A stretch of 64,000 nucleotides of DNA from an uncultured archaeon (GCA_937982425.1 CALJLT010000032.1:1-64000); one strand, 5' to 3'. Positions 40,140 to 49,978 are shown, numbered from the stretch's first letter. Numbers and translations are program-made. Notes: generated from the letters alone by a model not told the origin.

Positions 40140-41207
40140 TCATTTTTGAATCAATTTCCTTAGGTAATAAGGAATCATGGGATAAAAGGAAGCTTCAAAA
40201 CTTTTATTTGTGCACCAATCATTTAAACAGCCATCACATTTTAAAATCTTCTTCCTAACTTCTTTAGCTTTTTTACTTTTCCAAACTTCTGAAGGGGAAT
40301 TATATTTAATGTTGCCAATAGTAGAGTTACACCAGTTCAAGCAGGGTGCAACATCTCCATTGGGTCTTAAAAGAAAAAACTTTTGTAAAGCATAGCAAGA
40401 AAATTTCATATTCTCTCCTTTTAAAGATTTTATGGAAAGTTTTTTTAATAGAGAGGCAGGTAACTGATTGATTACATTTATAAGTTCCTCGTTCCCTTGA
40501 GAATCAATTTTTTTATCTTTTTCTTTTAAGTCATTTTTGTAATATTCTGCTTCATTATAGGTCTGGCTTAAAAAACCAACATCAAATTTTTCTGCATATT
40601 TTTTAACAGCAATATAATCTTTAGCGGTATATTTAGATAAAGTAAATCCCAACCCAATAGGCATGTCACAACCATATTTTTCTCTAATTTTTACTAATTC
40701 TTTTAACAAATATTCTATTTTTTTAAAATTTCCAGGAACACCTCTTATTAAATCGTGTTTTTCTCCTAACGCATCTAAAGAAATCCCAATACCTATATTA
40801 ATTCCTTTTTCTTTTGAAAATTTAATCAAATCTATCGCCTTATCCGGTAGCAATCCATTTGTACTTAAGTAAATGTGTATCCCTGGAAATATTTCATTCA
40901 TATCATGAATAATTTCCTTTAAATCTTTTTTTAATAAGGCCTCTCCCCCCGTAATTAAAACAAATTTAAGTTTTTTGAATACTTTATCCTGAAGGGCTTT
41001 TTTTATTTCTTTTCTTGTAATCTCTTCTTTAATATTTCCAGGATGTTTCCAAATACTACAATGGGTACATCTTGAATTACATAAACTTGTTATTTCAAAG
41101 ACCATAAATTCAGGATATAAAGGACGAGATGTTCTTCGAAAGAAAATATTTTTTGGTGCAGAAATTGCCAAAAACATACCTTTTTTAAATCTCTTTATTA
41201 TTTTCAT
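40140..41207 (-). CDS. Radical SAM protein with SPASM-like cysteine region
   Basis: A 355-residue protein. The radical SAM motif CNSRCTHC places Cys43, Cys47 and Cys50 on the 4Fe-4S cluster. A GGEALLKKDL segment follows at about 87-96. The C-terminal part has further cysteines (SCYALQKFFLL, APCLNWCNSTIGNI, CDGCLNDWC), as in SPASM auxiliary-cluster domains. It may modify a sugar, lipid or peptide. Start overlaps the upstream glycosyltransferase stop by 4 bp. Confidence 0.9.
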   Translation of the reverse strand: MKIIKRFKKGMFLAISAPKNIFFRRTSRPLYPEFMVFEITSLCNSRCTHCSIWKHPGNIKEEITRKEIKKALQDKVFKKLKFVLITGGEALLKKDLKEIIHDMNEIFPGIHIYLSTNGLLPDKAIDLIKFSKEKGINIGIGISLDALGEKHDLIRGVPGNFKKIEYLLKELVKIREKYGCDMPIGLGFTLSKYTAKDYIAVKKYAEKFDVGFLSQTYNEAEYYKNDLKEKDKKIDSQGNEELINVINQLPASLLKKLSIKSLKGENMKFSCYALQKFFLLRPNGDVAPCLNWCNSTIGNIKYNSPSEVWKSKKAKEVRKKILKCDGCLNDWCTNKSFEASFYPMIPYYLRKLIQK

Positions 41208-42313
41208 TTTTTAAATTCTTTTTCCAACGTATTTATCACTTGATCCCATTTACTTAATTTTTTTGCAGTTAAAAGACCTTCATTTCCTATTTTTTTCTTA
41301 AATTCTTCATCTTTAAGTAACTTAATAATATTATTTGCAAGGGATTTATAATCTTTTGGTTTGCTTATTAAGCAATTTTTTTCATGTTTTCCATAATCAT
41401 TTATTCCCCCAGAATCAGTCATAACTACGGCACATTTACAAGCCATTGCTTCTAAAGGGGGCAATCCAAAACCTTCTAAATGTGAAGCAAAAACAAAAAT
41501 TTCTGATTTGGAATAAAATTGAGAAAGTTCTTCCTTATTATGTTTGCCTAAAACTTCAAATTTATTTAATTTAATTTTTAACTTTTTCATTTTTTTTTGC
41601 AATAATCCTTTTGGATCAACAATATTAAATTTAACGTCTTTGATGTTCTTATTAACTATTTCAAAAGCCTTTAGCATATCATCATCCCCTTTCCACTCTA
41701 TCCCTCTTAAAAAACCCATAACACTCATGTTTTCTTTTTTTGATTTTAAACAAAATGTTTTTGCATCCACAGGATTCATTAAGTAAATTGGATTTTGGCC
41801 TCCTATTAAATTTATTCTTTTAACTATCCACCTAGAAGCAGCAAATTGTTTTAGAGGTAAAAGGTAGCTATTTTTTGCAATATTAATTTCTAATTGGTCT
41901 TTAGAAAAAGTAGATTCATCATGTTGAATGCAATAAAATTTCTTTTTAGATTCACTTAAAAAAACAGAATAAGCAGTATTATACGCTGTAGCTATAACTA
42001 CATCTGAAGGAGGTATTGCGTTTGCCAAAATACGAGATAAATCTATCTTGTAGGGAAGATTAGAAATTTTAAATAATTTATTTAAAATTGAAGTTAAAGA
42101 AACATACCCTTTAAATGGAAGAAGAATAGAGTATTTTTTTTCAGGCAAAATTATATTTATCTCGTGATTCAAATCAAACCATTTTTTTCTATAATTTCCT
42201 AAAGAAACTATAGATACATCATACCCTCTTTTTTTCAATTTATTACATATCTCAAAAATATACTGAACCCCTCCAGTTTTAGTCATCCCTGGCAATACAA
42301 AACAAATTTTCAT
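41204..42313 (-). CDS. Family 4 glycosyltransferase
   Basis: The 369-residue GT-B protein begins KICFVLPGMTKTGGVQYIFE, with GVQ at the acceptor-side loop, and has MGFLRGIEWKGDDDMLKAFE and VFASHLEGFGLPPLEAMACK in the donor domain. Donor unknown. Confidence 0.92.
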   Translation of the reverse strand: MKICFVLPGMTKTGGVQYIFEICNKLKKRGYDVSIVSLGNYRKKWFDLNHEINIILPEKKYSILLPFKGYVSLTSILNKLFKISNLPYKIDLSRILANAIPPSDVVIATAYNTAYSVFLSESKKKFYCIQHDESTFSKDQLEINIAKNSYLLPLKQFAASRWIVKRINLIGGQNPIYLMNPVDAKTFCLKSKKENMSVMGFLRGIEWKGDDDMLKAFEIVNKNIKDVKFNIVDPKGLLQKKMKKLKIKLNKFEVLGKHNKEELSQFYSKSEIFVFASHLEGFGLPPLEAMACKCAVVMTDSGGINDYGKHEKNCLISKPKDYKSLANNIIKLLKDEEFKKKIGNEGLLTAKKLSKWDQVINTLEKEFKK

Positions 42314-42335
42314 AAGATTAAGTATTATCTACTTT

Positions 42336-43031
42336 TTATAAATTCTTTTGTAGAAATTCTTCTGCTTTTTTTAAATCTTCTAAGGTTCCAATATCAAAAA
42401 TATACCCTTCGTGGTCTACACAACAAATTTTTTTCTTATTGATAATTTTAGGAAATAAATCTTTTCCAAAGTCATAAAATCCAGGGGGAATTTCAGATAA
42501 TATACTTGGCTCTACAATATAAAATCCAGAATTAATATATGCTTTAGAGATTTTTTTTTGAGGTTTTTCGACAAACATTTTAACAAGATTTTTTTCTTTT
42601 ATTACTAAACCTTTATCTTTAAAACTTCTTTTTTTATCTAAAAAGAGGGTAATATCCGCTTTGTTTTTTTTATGAATATTTATTGCTTTTTTAATATTAA
42701 AATTTGCAAGAACATCTGCGCATACAACTAAAAATGTTTCATTAAGTTGAGTTTTAAAATTATTTAGAGAACCAGCTGTCCCTAAAATTTGCTTTTCAAA
42801 AGAATAATTTATTTTAATTCCAAATTTTTTTCCATTGCCAAAATACTTTTTAATTTCTTCAGGTAGATAATGGGTATTTATTAAAAACTCTTTTATCCCT
42901 TGTTTCTTTAAATTTTCTATACAATATTCAATACAAGGTTTTTTGTTAATTGGAACCATCACTTTAGGAATTTTGTCTGTAAGGGGAGATAATCTAGTTC
43001 CAAATCCGGCAGATAAAAGTAAAGCTTTCAT
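42336..43031 (-). CDS. hddC: Sugar-1-phosphate nucleotidyltransferase (HddC-like)
   Basis: A 231-residue NTP-transferase: the signature GFGTRLSPLTDKIPKVMVPI is at about 9-28, and VCADVLANF is the metal-binding strand. The adjacent genes encode the other heptose enzymes, so it most likely makes GDP-D-glycero-alpha-D-manno-heptose from the 1-phosphate. Alternatives are mannose-1-phosphate guanylyltransferase or a glucose-1-phosphate enzyme. Confidence 0.8.
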   Translation of the reverse strand: MKALLLSAGFGTRLSPLTDKIPKVMVPINKKPCIEYCIENLKKQGIKEFLINTHYLPEEIKKYFGNGKKFGIKINYSFEKQILGTAGSLNNFKTQLNETFLVVCADVLANFNIKKAINIHKKNKADITLFLDKKRSFKDKGLVIKEKNLVKMFVEKPQKKISKAYINSGFYIVEPSILSEIPPGFYDFGKDLFPKIINKKKICCVDHEGYIFDIGTLEDLKKAEEFLQKNL

Positions 43032-43075
43032 TTTTCTATGGTAAATCTTAAAAAGAAATCAAGTTTATTAGTTTT

Positions 43076-44053
43076 ATGATTATTTCAAGAACTCCTTTAA
43101 GAATTAGTTTTTTTGGAGGGGGAACAGATTTACCTTCTTTTTATAAAAGGGAATATGGTTGTGTAATTAGCACGAGCATAAATAAGTATGTTCATTTAAT
43201 TGGGCACAAATCTTTTGAAGGGAATTATAAAATTCATTACAATATAACGGAAATTGTTGATTCAATAAATCAAATAAAAAATACTAGGGTAAAAGAAGCA
43301 TTTAAGGAACTTAAGTTAGATAAAGGATTTGAATTATATTCAATTGGAGAAGTCCCTCATGGCACAGGACTTGGATCTAGTAGCTCTTTTACAGTTGGTT
43401 TAATTAATTTAATCTGCCATTTTAATCGTGAGAAAAAATCAAAAAGGTTTTTTGCTGAAAAAGCTTGCGAAATAGAAATAAAAAATTTAAAAGAACCAAT
43501 TGGAAAACAAGATCAATATGCAGCTGCATTTGGAGGATTTAATTTTATTAAGTTTAATGAAGATGATTCGGTTGAAATATCTCCCCTAAATATTTCAGAA
43601 AAAAATAAAGAGATAATTCAAAATAATTTGGTTCTTTTTTATTTAAATAAAGTAAGAAATGCTTCAGATATTTTAAAAGAACAATCTTCTGAAATAGAGT
43701 CTAAAGTAGAAAAATTTGAATCTTTAAAAAAGTTAAAAGAAATAACGCTAAAAATGAAGGAAGATCTAGAAAATAACAATTTAGAAAATTTTGGGAAAAA
43801 ATTGGGAGAAAGTTGGAAAATTAAAAGGGAGTTAACAAATTCTATTTCGGATAAATTTATTGATGAAATATATGATAAAGGATTATCCGCGGGAGCATCA
43901 GGAGGAAAAGTATTGGGAGCAGGAGGAGGAGGATTTATCTTATTTTATTGTGAAAAAAAATTCCAGGAAAAATTAAGAGAGAGTTTATCTCATCTAAAGG
44001 AGTTTAAAATAGAATTTGAAAAGGAAGGTTCAAAAATTATTTATGAAATTTAA
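43076..44053 (+). CDS. hddA: D-glycero-D-manno-heptose 7-phosphate kinase (GHMP kinase)
   Basis: A 325-residue GHMP kinase. Near the N-terminus TPLRISFFGGGTDLPSFYKR is typical of HddA/fucokinase-like members, the ATP loop is GTGLGSSSSFTVGLI at about 97-111, and the C-terminal motif is AGASGGKVLGAGGGGFILFY. It phosphorylates heptose 7-phosphate at C1. It is 1 bp from gmhA. Confidence 0.9.
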   Translation: MIISRTPLRISFFGGGTDLPSFYKREYGCVISTSINKYVHLIGHKSFEGNYKIHYNITEIVDSINQIKNTRVKEAFKELKLDKGFELYSIGEVPHGTGLGSSSSFTVGLINLICHFNREKKSKRFFAEKACEIEIKNLKEPIGKQDQYAAAFGGFNFIKFNEDDSVEISPLNISEKNKEIIQNNLVLFYLNKVRNASDILKEQSSEIESKVEKFESLKKLKEITLKMKEDLENNNLENFGKKLGESWKIKRELTNSISDKFIDEIYDKGLSAGASGGKVLGAGGGGFILFYCEKKFQEKLRESLSHLKEFKIEFEKEGSKIIYEI

Positions 44054-44638
44054 ATGGAATCGATAAAGGATTATTTTAAGGAATTCAACGAAATTTTTCA
44101 TTCAATAAGTCTAGATTCAATTGAAAAATTTGCATCCCTTCTAGAAGAGGCTTATTTTAAAGATAAAAATATATTCATTATAGGTAATGGAGGTTCAGCG
44201 TCCATTGCATCTCATTTTGCTTGTGATTTGGGAAAAGGAACAATCAATAACTTTTTTTCAAATAAAAATAAAAGATTTAAGGTGAATTCTCTTTCGGAAA
44301 ATATACCTTTAATTTCTGCTTATGGAAATGATTTGGGTTATGAAAACATATTTTCGGAACAATTAAAAAATTTAATGAATCCGGGGGATATTCTGGTTGC
44401 AGTGTCTTCAAGTGGAAATTCTCCCAATATAATTAAAGCAGTCAAAACAGCAAAAGAAGGAAAATTATTTGTTATAGGATTGTCGGGTTTTAAAGGGGGA
44501 ATGTTAAAAGAATTAGCAGATTTAAGTATACACATCCCAAAAGAACATTATGGGTGTGTAGAAGATTTACATATGTTAATTTTACATTCGGTTGCTTATT
44601 TTTTAAAAGAAAAATTCAAAAAAGAAAATTTATTATAA
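44054..44638 (+). CDS. gmhA: Phosphoheptose isomerase (SIS domain)
   Basis: This 194-residue SIS-domain protein shows IIGNGGSASIASHFACDLGK at about 41-60 and AVSSSGNSPNIIKAV, with a late LHMLILHSVAYF helix, as in GmhA. It converts sedoheptulose 7-phosphate to D-glycero-D-manno-heptose 7-phosphate. With hddA and hddC it provides three of the four steps to GDP-heptose. Confidence 0.92.
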   Translation: MESIKDYFKEFNEIFHSISLDSIEKFASLLEEAYFKDKNIFIIGNGGSASIASHFACDLGKGTINNFFSNKNKRFKVNSLSENIPLISAYGNDLGYENIFSEQLKNLMNPGDILVAVSSSGNSPNIIKAVKTAKEGKLFVIGLSGFKGGMLKELADLSIHIPKEHYGCVEDLHMLILHSVAYFLKEKFKKENLL

Positions 44639-44657
44639 ATTTAAAAAAATAAAATTC

Positions 44658-46022
44658 TCAAAACACTCTTCCTCTCCAAATAACCAACCCTCCTAAATAT
44701 ATAATCCTACTTAAAATAGTTGCAAAGCATGCTCCATAAACAGCACCCATTTCTCCAAAATTATTCAAACCATAAGTTATTCCAATAAAATTTAAAATAA
44801 CATTTAAAATTGTGCTACCAACAAGCAAAATCGCAAGCTCTTTTGTTCTTTTTTGAGTTGTAAAGTAACCTTCATATATCCCAGATATAGGCAATAAGAA
44901 AACCAAAACACTAAACAATTTTAAAACCTGGCTTGCAGGAAGATACTCTACACCATAAGTCAATTTAACAACATACCAAGAAACAAAATAAGTAAAAATA
45001 CCTGCCAAGAGCGAAATAAAAATACTAAAATTTCGAGTCTTTTTGAAAATATTTTCCAATTCTTTACCTTGTTTTCTTGCAAATATAGGGATCATTGCCG
45101 AAGCCATAAATCCTATAATTGCAGTAGCCCCCCCAACTAAACTAAAAGCAGCTATGTAATACGCAATAAATTTAGCACTAATAAAATGACCTAACATCAA
45201 AGTATCTGTGTAACCAAAAAACAAACCAGTCATTGCGGTAGCACTTAAAGGGTAAATAAATTTCTTCAATTCTTTAATTTCCAAAGAGTTCAATTTTTCA
45301 GATTTCGTTTTCAAAAATTTAACTCTTTTCAAAAATTTAAATAAATATAGGAGGCTCAAAGAATAAGCAAAAATTAAAGATAATAAAACGACAGGAATTA
45401 ATTTTTCTGGAGAAATACTTGAACTAATGAATAAGAGAATAGCTAAAGGAACAATAACCATCCTTGAAATTTGAAAAAGAATCTCTTTAAATAGAGGAAT
45501 TCTAAAATTTTGTTCAGATTTGAAAACTTGTTCAAAAAACCCAATTAAACCCAAAACAGGAATATAAATTCCTCCAACTAAAAGAGCATAAAATATAGGT
45601 TTTTGGTAATAAAATTCACTTATAAAATAAGCCCCCCCTAGTATCATTAAAGAAGAAATTAATAGAAGATAAATCTTCCATTCAAATAGTTTTTTCAAAT
45701 AACCTTTAGCTTTACCATATTTTTTATTTCCAATATTTTTAGAACAAAAAGTAATTAATGCAGACCCAATTCCCAAATCACTAAACGAAGAAATTAAAAT
45801 TATCGTAGTTAAAGCCAAGTTATATAATCCCATTAAATCCGGAAGTAATATTCTAGCAACAATTATGGTAAAAATTAAACTTCCAAGTTTAAAAACTAAA
45901 TTTTGAGCAAGTTGATAGCTAGAATTTTTTATAGTTTGTCCGGTATCTCCAGAAAAATCTCTTTTTTTAAAACGATTAAAAAGACCCTTCAAATCTTTTC
46001 CTCCTTCATGAATAAAGTCCAT
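44658..46022 (-). CDS. Polysaccharide flippase (Wzx/MATE-like)
   Basis: The product is a 454-residue membrane protein with about 12-14 helices, typical of the Wzx/MOP superfamily (NLVFKLGSLIFTIIVARILL near the start). It probably flips the lipid-linked glycan to the outer face, where AglB acts. Located at the end of the glycan locus. Confidence 0.9.
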   Translation of the reverse strand: MDFIHEGGKDLKGLFNRFKKRDFSGDTGQTIKNSSYQLAQNLVFKLGSLIFTIIVARILLPDLMGLYNLALTTIILISSFSDLGIGSALITFCSKNIGNKKYGKAKGYLKKLFEWKIYLLLISSLMILGGAYFISEFYYQKPIFYALLVGGIYIPVLGLIGFFEQVFKSEQNFRIPLFKEILFQISRMVIVPLAILLFISSSISPEKLIPVVLLSLIFAYSLSLLYLFKFLKRVKFLKTKSEKLNSLEIKELKKFIYPLSATAMTGLFFGYTDTLMLGHFISAKFIAYYIAAFSLVGGATAIIGFMASAMIPIFARKQGKELENIFKKTRNFSIFISLLAGIFTYFVSWYVVKLTYGVEYLPASQVLKLFSVLVFLLPISGIYEGYFTTQKRTKELAILLVGSTILNVILNFIGITYGLNNFGEMGAVYGACFATILSRIIYLGGLVIWRGRVF

Positions 46023-46051
46023 TATATTTTAAATTAAAGAACATTTAAAAA

Positions 46052-46930
46052 ATGTCTTGGTCTAATAGAAATATGTTAGAGGCCTTAATAAATCCAAAAA
46101 GAGCAGAAAAAGCACCCTGGAAAATGTTACTTGTCGGGTTACTTTACGGATCACTTTCTTTAATTTTGGCCCATCTTTTTTTCACTCAAGACCAAGTTTT
46201 GTCTAAATTTTCAGGTTTAATAGTTGTGACTTTTTGTGTTATGTTCTCCTTACCTTTTATGTATTACATTATAAAGAAAGAAGAAAAAAGAGACGAGGTT
46301 ATAGAGGGATTTAGAGATGTTTGGAAAGTTCATAAAGATGCCATTTATGCTCTTATATGGCTTTTCGTTGGATTTGTTATCGCCTTCTCTTTCTGGCACA
46401 TAGCTCTCCATGATCACAATTTGCTTAACGCCCAAATAGAAACTTATTGTTCAATAAATTACCCTTCAAATGTTGAAGATTGTGTCAACCAATATTCGGG
46501 AGGATCTTCTTCATCAATAACTGGAGGAATTACAAAGGGATCAAGATTAATGTTAATTCTAGAAAACAATGTTTATGTTTTAATTTTCACCCTAATTTTT
46601 TCAATAATTTTTGGTGCAGGAGCAATTTTTATTTTAGCCTGGAACGCAAGTGTAATTGCGGGAGCAATAGGAATATTTAGTGAATATCAACTAAGTAAAA
46701 TCCCACTTGGAGTGGCAAGATACATGCTTCACGGAGTTCCTGAAATTGCGGCTTATTTCATAGCCGCTTTAGCTGGAGGAATTTTGGGAGTTGGAATCAT
46801 TAGAAACGGATTTAGGGGAAAAAGATTTTATCATGTTTTGGAAAATATGATCCTTTTAATATTTTTAGCAATATCAATTTTAATAATTGCAGCAATAATG
46901 GAAGTATATTTAACTCCTGCTTTTTTTTAG
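46052..46930 (+). CDS. SpoIIM-family (DUF95) membrane protein
   Basis: This 292-residue protein has five or six membrane helices. The C-terminal part (IPLGVARYMLHGVPEIAAYF, then IAALAGGILGVGIIRNGFRG) matches the stage II sporulation protein M / DUF95 family, common in archaea with unknown function. A TATA-like element precedes it. Confidence 0.85.
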   Translation: MSWSNRNMLEALINPKRAEKAPWKMLLVGLLYGSLSLILAHLFFTQDQVLSKFSGLIVVTFCVMFSLPFMYYIIKKEEKRDEVIEGFRDVWKVHKDAIYALIWLFVGFVIAFSFWHIALHDHNLLNAQIETYCSINYPSNVEDCVNQYSGGSSSSITGGITKGSRLMLILENNVYVLIFTLIFSIIFGAGAIFILAWNASVIAGAIGIFSEYQLSKIPLGVARYMLHGVPEIAAYFIAALAGGILGVGIIRNGFRGKRFYHVLENMILLIFLAISILIIAAIMEVYLTPAFF

Positions 46931-46969
46931 TGTAATTAAATTTAAATACTTGAGCTTTGATTAAAATCC

Positions 46970-47965
46970 ATGGATAATTTAACTTTTTTAGGTTTTCTAT
47001 TTGGACCGATTCTTATGATTTCATTTTTAATAACAGTTTTATTTATTCCGGCTTGGATCAAAAGGGCAAAAGAAGAAAAATTAGTGGGAAAAGATATCCA
47101 TAAGCTAGATGGAAGAGAAGTTGCCGAGGGAGGAGGAATTGCAGTTCTAATGGGATTCGTAATCGCAATCATGCTTTACATTGCTTTGAGAACTTTTATT
47201 TTTGATGATAGAACACACATAATAGAAATACTCGCAATTTTGGGAGTTTTAACTCTTGCAGGATTTATAGGAATCTTCGATGACTTATTAGGTTGGAAAA
47301 GAGGATTAAGCAATAGATCAAGAATAATATTTCTAATCTTCACAGCAGTTCCAATTATGGTTTTAAATTTGGGGGATCCAAATATTTTAGGAATTAATTT
47401 TGGATTGTGGTTTCCTCTTGTTTTAGTTCCGATAGGAATAGTTGGTGCAACATCCACATTTAATTTTTTAGCAGGATATAATGGATTGGAAGCAAGCCAA
47501 GGAATACTTTTTCTTTCTGCACTTTCAATAGTGACTTTTATAACTGGAAATCCTTGGTTAAGTTTAATTTCTGCATGCATGGTTGCAAGTTTACTTGCAT
47601 TTTGGATATTTAATAAATACCCTTCAAAAGTTTTCCCAGGAGACATTTTAACTTATCCAGTAGGGGCATTAATTGCTTGCATAGCCATAATTGGAAATGT
47701 AGAATTAATAACAATCTTCTTTTTTATTCCATATGTTCTTGAAGTTATTTTGAAATTAAGAGGGAAATTAAAAAAAGAAAGCTTTGGAAAAATAAGAAAA
47801 GATGGAAGTTTAGATTTAAGATACGATAAGATATATGGATTAGAACACCTTGCAATAGTTATTCTTAAGAAAATAAAAGGAAAAGCTTACGAATGGGAAG
47901 TTCCTATTGTAATTAATCTCTTCCAATTAATAATAATTGTTTTAGGATTCATAATTTTCTTTTAG
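46970..47965 (+). CDS. UDP-GlcNAc:polyprenyl-phosphate GlcNAc-1-P transferase (MraY/Alg7 family)
   Basis: A 331-residue protein with about ten helices. Signatures: DIHKLDGREVAEGGGIAVLM, FDDLLGWKRG (aspartate-rich loop), FNFLAGYNGLEASQGI and FPGDILTYPVGALI. This enzyme starts lipid-linked glycan assembly on a dolichyl-type carrier, so it fits upstream of the glycosyltransferases and AglB. Confidence 0.92.
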   Translation: MDNLTFLGFLFGPILMISFLITVLFIPAWIKRAKEEKLVGKDIHKLDGREVAEGGGIAVLMGFVIAIMLYIALRTFIFDDRTHIIEILAILGVLTLAGFIGIFDDLLGWKRGLSNRSRIIFLIFTAVPIMVLNLGDPNILGINFGLWFPLVLVPIGIVGATSTFNFLAGYNGLEASQGILFLSALSIVTFITGNPWLSLISACMVASLLAFWIFNKYPSKVFPGDILTYPVGALIACIAIIGNVELITIFFFIPYVLEVILKLRGKLKKESFGKIRKDGSLDLRYDKIYGLEHLAIVILKKIKGKAYEWEVPIVINLFQLIIIVLGFIIFF

Positions 47966-47999
47966 AGAGTTTTTTAAATATCTTTAAACTTATAATTGA

Positions 48000-48821
48000 A
48001 TGAAGAAAAAAATAAAAGAGTTTAATAGGATTTCAAAAGATATAAAGTCAATAAAAATTCAAGGTGCCAGAAACATAGCTAAAAATGCACTTTATGCTTA
48101 TTCTTTAATTCCAACTGAAAATTCAAAAAGGAAATTAATCTCTCTAAGGCCAACTGAACCCATGTTAGTCAATGTTTTAAAAAAAGCTAATAAGGAAAAT
48201 TTTTCAGATTTATTGGCTCATTTTGATTTGGCTCAGTCAAAAATAAATGAAGAAGTTTTTGAAATAATCGAGGATGGAGACATAATTTACACTCATTGCC
48301 ATTCAACAAATGTAGTCAATGCTCTAATTTATTCTAAGAGAAAGGGAAAAAAATTTGAAGTTTATAATACTGAAACACGTCCCTTATTTCAAGGAAGAAA
48401 AACCGCAAAAGAATTAAGGGCTGCAGGAATCAAAACTACAATGTTCGTAGATTCTGCAATGGACATAGCACTCTCAAAAAAACAAGACACAAAAAAAGTC
48501 ACAAAAATATTTTTGGGAGCAGATGCGCTTTTAAAAAAAGGAGTCATAAATAAAGTTGGAAGTGGGACAATTTCAAAACTTGCAAAAATAAACCGAATTC
48601 CTTTATATATCGTTGCAGATTCTTGGAAGTATTCTCCTAAAGATTTGAAGATTGAAGAGAGAAATTTTCATGAAGTTTGGGAAAAGATTCCTAAAAAATC
48701 TAATATTAAAATAAGAAATCCCGCTTTTGAACTTATTCAGAGAAAATACATAAAAGGAATAATCACCGAACTCGGATTAATGAAATATAAAACCTTTTTA
48801 AGGGTTATTAAGAAAAATTAA
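48000..48821 (+). CDS. Ribose-1,5-bisphosphate isomerase (eIF2B-like fold)
   Basis: The 273-residue protein belongs to the IF-2B alpha/beta/delta family. Catalytic residues of archaeal R15P isomerase are visible: Cys100 in YTHCHST and Asp175 in LGADALLKKG, with VYNTETRPLFQGRKTAKELR. It turns ribose 1,5-bisphosphate into ribulose 1,5-bisphosphate for form III RuBisCO. AMP phosphorylase, the enzyme before it, is at 62858. It is shorter than the Thermococcus enzyme (about 320). Confidence 0.85.
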   Translation: MKKKIKEFNRISKDIKSIKIQGARNIAKNALYAYSLIPTENSKRKLISLRPTEPMLVNVLKKANKENFSDLLAHFDLAQSKINEEVFEIIEDGDIIYTHCHSTNVVNALIYSKRKGKKFEVYNTETRPLFQGRKTAKELRAAGIKTTMFVDSAMDIALSKKQDTKKVTKIFLGADALLKKGVINKVGSGTISKLAKINRIPLYIVADSWKYSPKDLKIEERNFHEVWEKIPKKSNIKIRNPAFELIQRKYIKGIITELGLMKYKTFLRVIKKN

Positions 48822-49285
48822 TGCAAATGTCCGCAACCGCAATTATCTTCTTCTGAACAATCACACTCTTCTTCACATTCGCAATCAGAATTATGCACGT
48901 GCCCGTGCTTATTTTGATATTCCATAAATGTTTTAGTCAATTCTTCATTAATCGACTCCAATTCTTTTTGAAGTTCCTCATGAATTTCTTCTAATTTAAC
49001 TCTTTGATCAGAAATTATTTTTTCAGTTTCTTTTATGCTTTTATTAACAAGATTTTTTTCTCCAACATCTACTAAAAGATTTTCTTCTAACAATTTTGCT
49101 TTAACGTAAATACCCCTTCCTATTGGTGCAAAAATTTCTTCCCCAGTTTTACCTTCCAATTCAAGAATTCCTTTAGAAACTTTATTCATGTCTTCAACTG
49201 CTTGTTCCACAGCTTGTAATTGCTCTTGAATTTGCATTATTTGCCTTTCAAAAACTTTAAACTTTCTTTCCAAATCTTGATTCAT
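48818..49285 (-). CDS. pfdA: Prefoldin alpha subunit with Cys/His-rich tail
   Basis: A 155-residue chaperone subunit: N- and C-terminal coiled coils (FERQIMQIQEQLQAVEQAVE; NKSIKETEKIISDQRVKLEE) flank the beta hairpins (IFAPIGRGIYVKAKL). The last about 25 residues have six Cys and four His (HGHVHNSDCECEEECDCSEE then DNCGCGHLH), which is not part of usual prefoldin. Convergent with the isomerase gene (4-bp overlap). Confidence 0.88.
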   Translation of the reverse strand: MNQDLERKFKVFERQIMQIQEQLQAVEQAVEDMNKVSKGILELEGKTGEEIFAPIGRGIYVKAKLLEENLLVDVGEKNLVNKSIKETEKIISDQRVKLEEIHEELQKELESINEELTKTFMEYQNKHGHVHNSDCECEEECDCSEEDNCGCGHLH

Positions 49286-49319
49286 ATTTCCTTCAGATTA
49301 AATTTGTTTTTAAGTCTTT

Positions 49320-49859
49320 CTAAGCAACATCCAACTTCTTTTTTAGAATACTTGAGAAAATAAGTGTCGCTATAAAGTAAAATAAGAACCAATGCATTCC
49401 TAAAACTTTTGTACTACCGATTAGGGCAAAAAAATCATAAAACCAACGAAATAATAAAACAAAAGGAATACCGGTATAAATTATAGTTCCCAATCCAAGT
49501 TTAAATTGTTTAATCATCAAAGGCCAATTTTCTTTTTGTATTTCGCTCATTTTTTTTGGATTGTCTTTAAATTCCTTCATCTTTTTCTGAATTTCTTTCT
49601 GTTCTTTTTTCAATCTTTTAAGCTCTTCTTGATCTGTAGTATATTTTTGAACAAGAGTTATGATTAAAGAAATTAAAAAAACCGCAATAGTCATACCAAT
49701 GGCCAAATTCCAATTAAGCATAGCTCCTAAGGTGGGATCTAAAATAGAATGTATTCCGTTTTTCATCCAAGTCCATTTTTCCCAATTAATTGCAATAAGC
49801 ATAGTTAAAAAGAACACTATTGCTATTATTCTAAAACTACCCTCTTTATTCTTTCTCAT
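49320..49859 (-). CDS. DUF106/EMC3-TMCO1 family membrane insertase-like protein
   Basis: A 179-residue protein with three membrane helices (about 10-26, 48-67, 120-175) and a charged coiled-coil (DQEELKRLKKEQKEIQKKMK) between helices, as in archaeal Ylp1/EMC3 members of the YidC/Oxa1/Get1 superfamily, which insert membrane proteins. Upstream is tRNA-Phe. Confidence 0.88.
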   Translation of the reverse strand: MRKNKEGSFRIIAIVFFLTMLIAINWEKWTWMKNGIHSILDPTLGAMLNWNLAIGMTIAVFLISLIITLVQKYTTDQEELKRLKKEQKEIQKKMKEFKDNPKKMSEIQKENWPLMIKQFKLGLGTIIYTGIPFVLLFRWFYDFFALIGSTKVLGMHWFLFYFIATLIFSSILKKKLDVA

Positions 49860-49906
49860 ATTAAACTCAAGAAAAATATATTTATAAGATTACTCTTTTC
49901 TTAATA

Positions 49907-49978
49907 TGGGAGTGGAGGGACTCGAACCCTCGACACCATGATCTTCAGTCATGTGCTCTCCCCCTGAGCTACACTCCC
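49907..49978 (-). tRNA. tRNA-Phe (GAA)
   Basis: Minus strand: acceptor GGGAGTG/CACTCCC, D-arm GCTCAGGGGGAGAGC, anticodon stem CATGA/TCATG around CTGAAGA (GAA), T-arm GAGGGTTCGAGTCCCTC, discriminator A. Confidence 0.96.
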
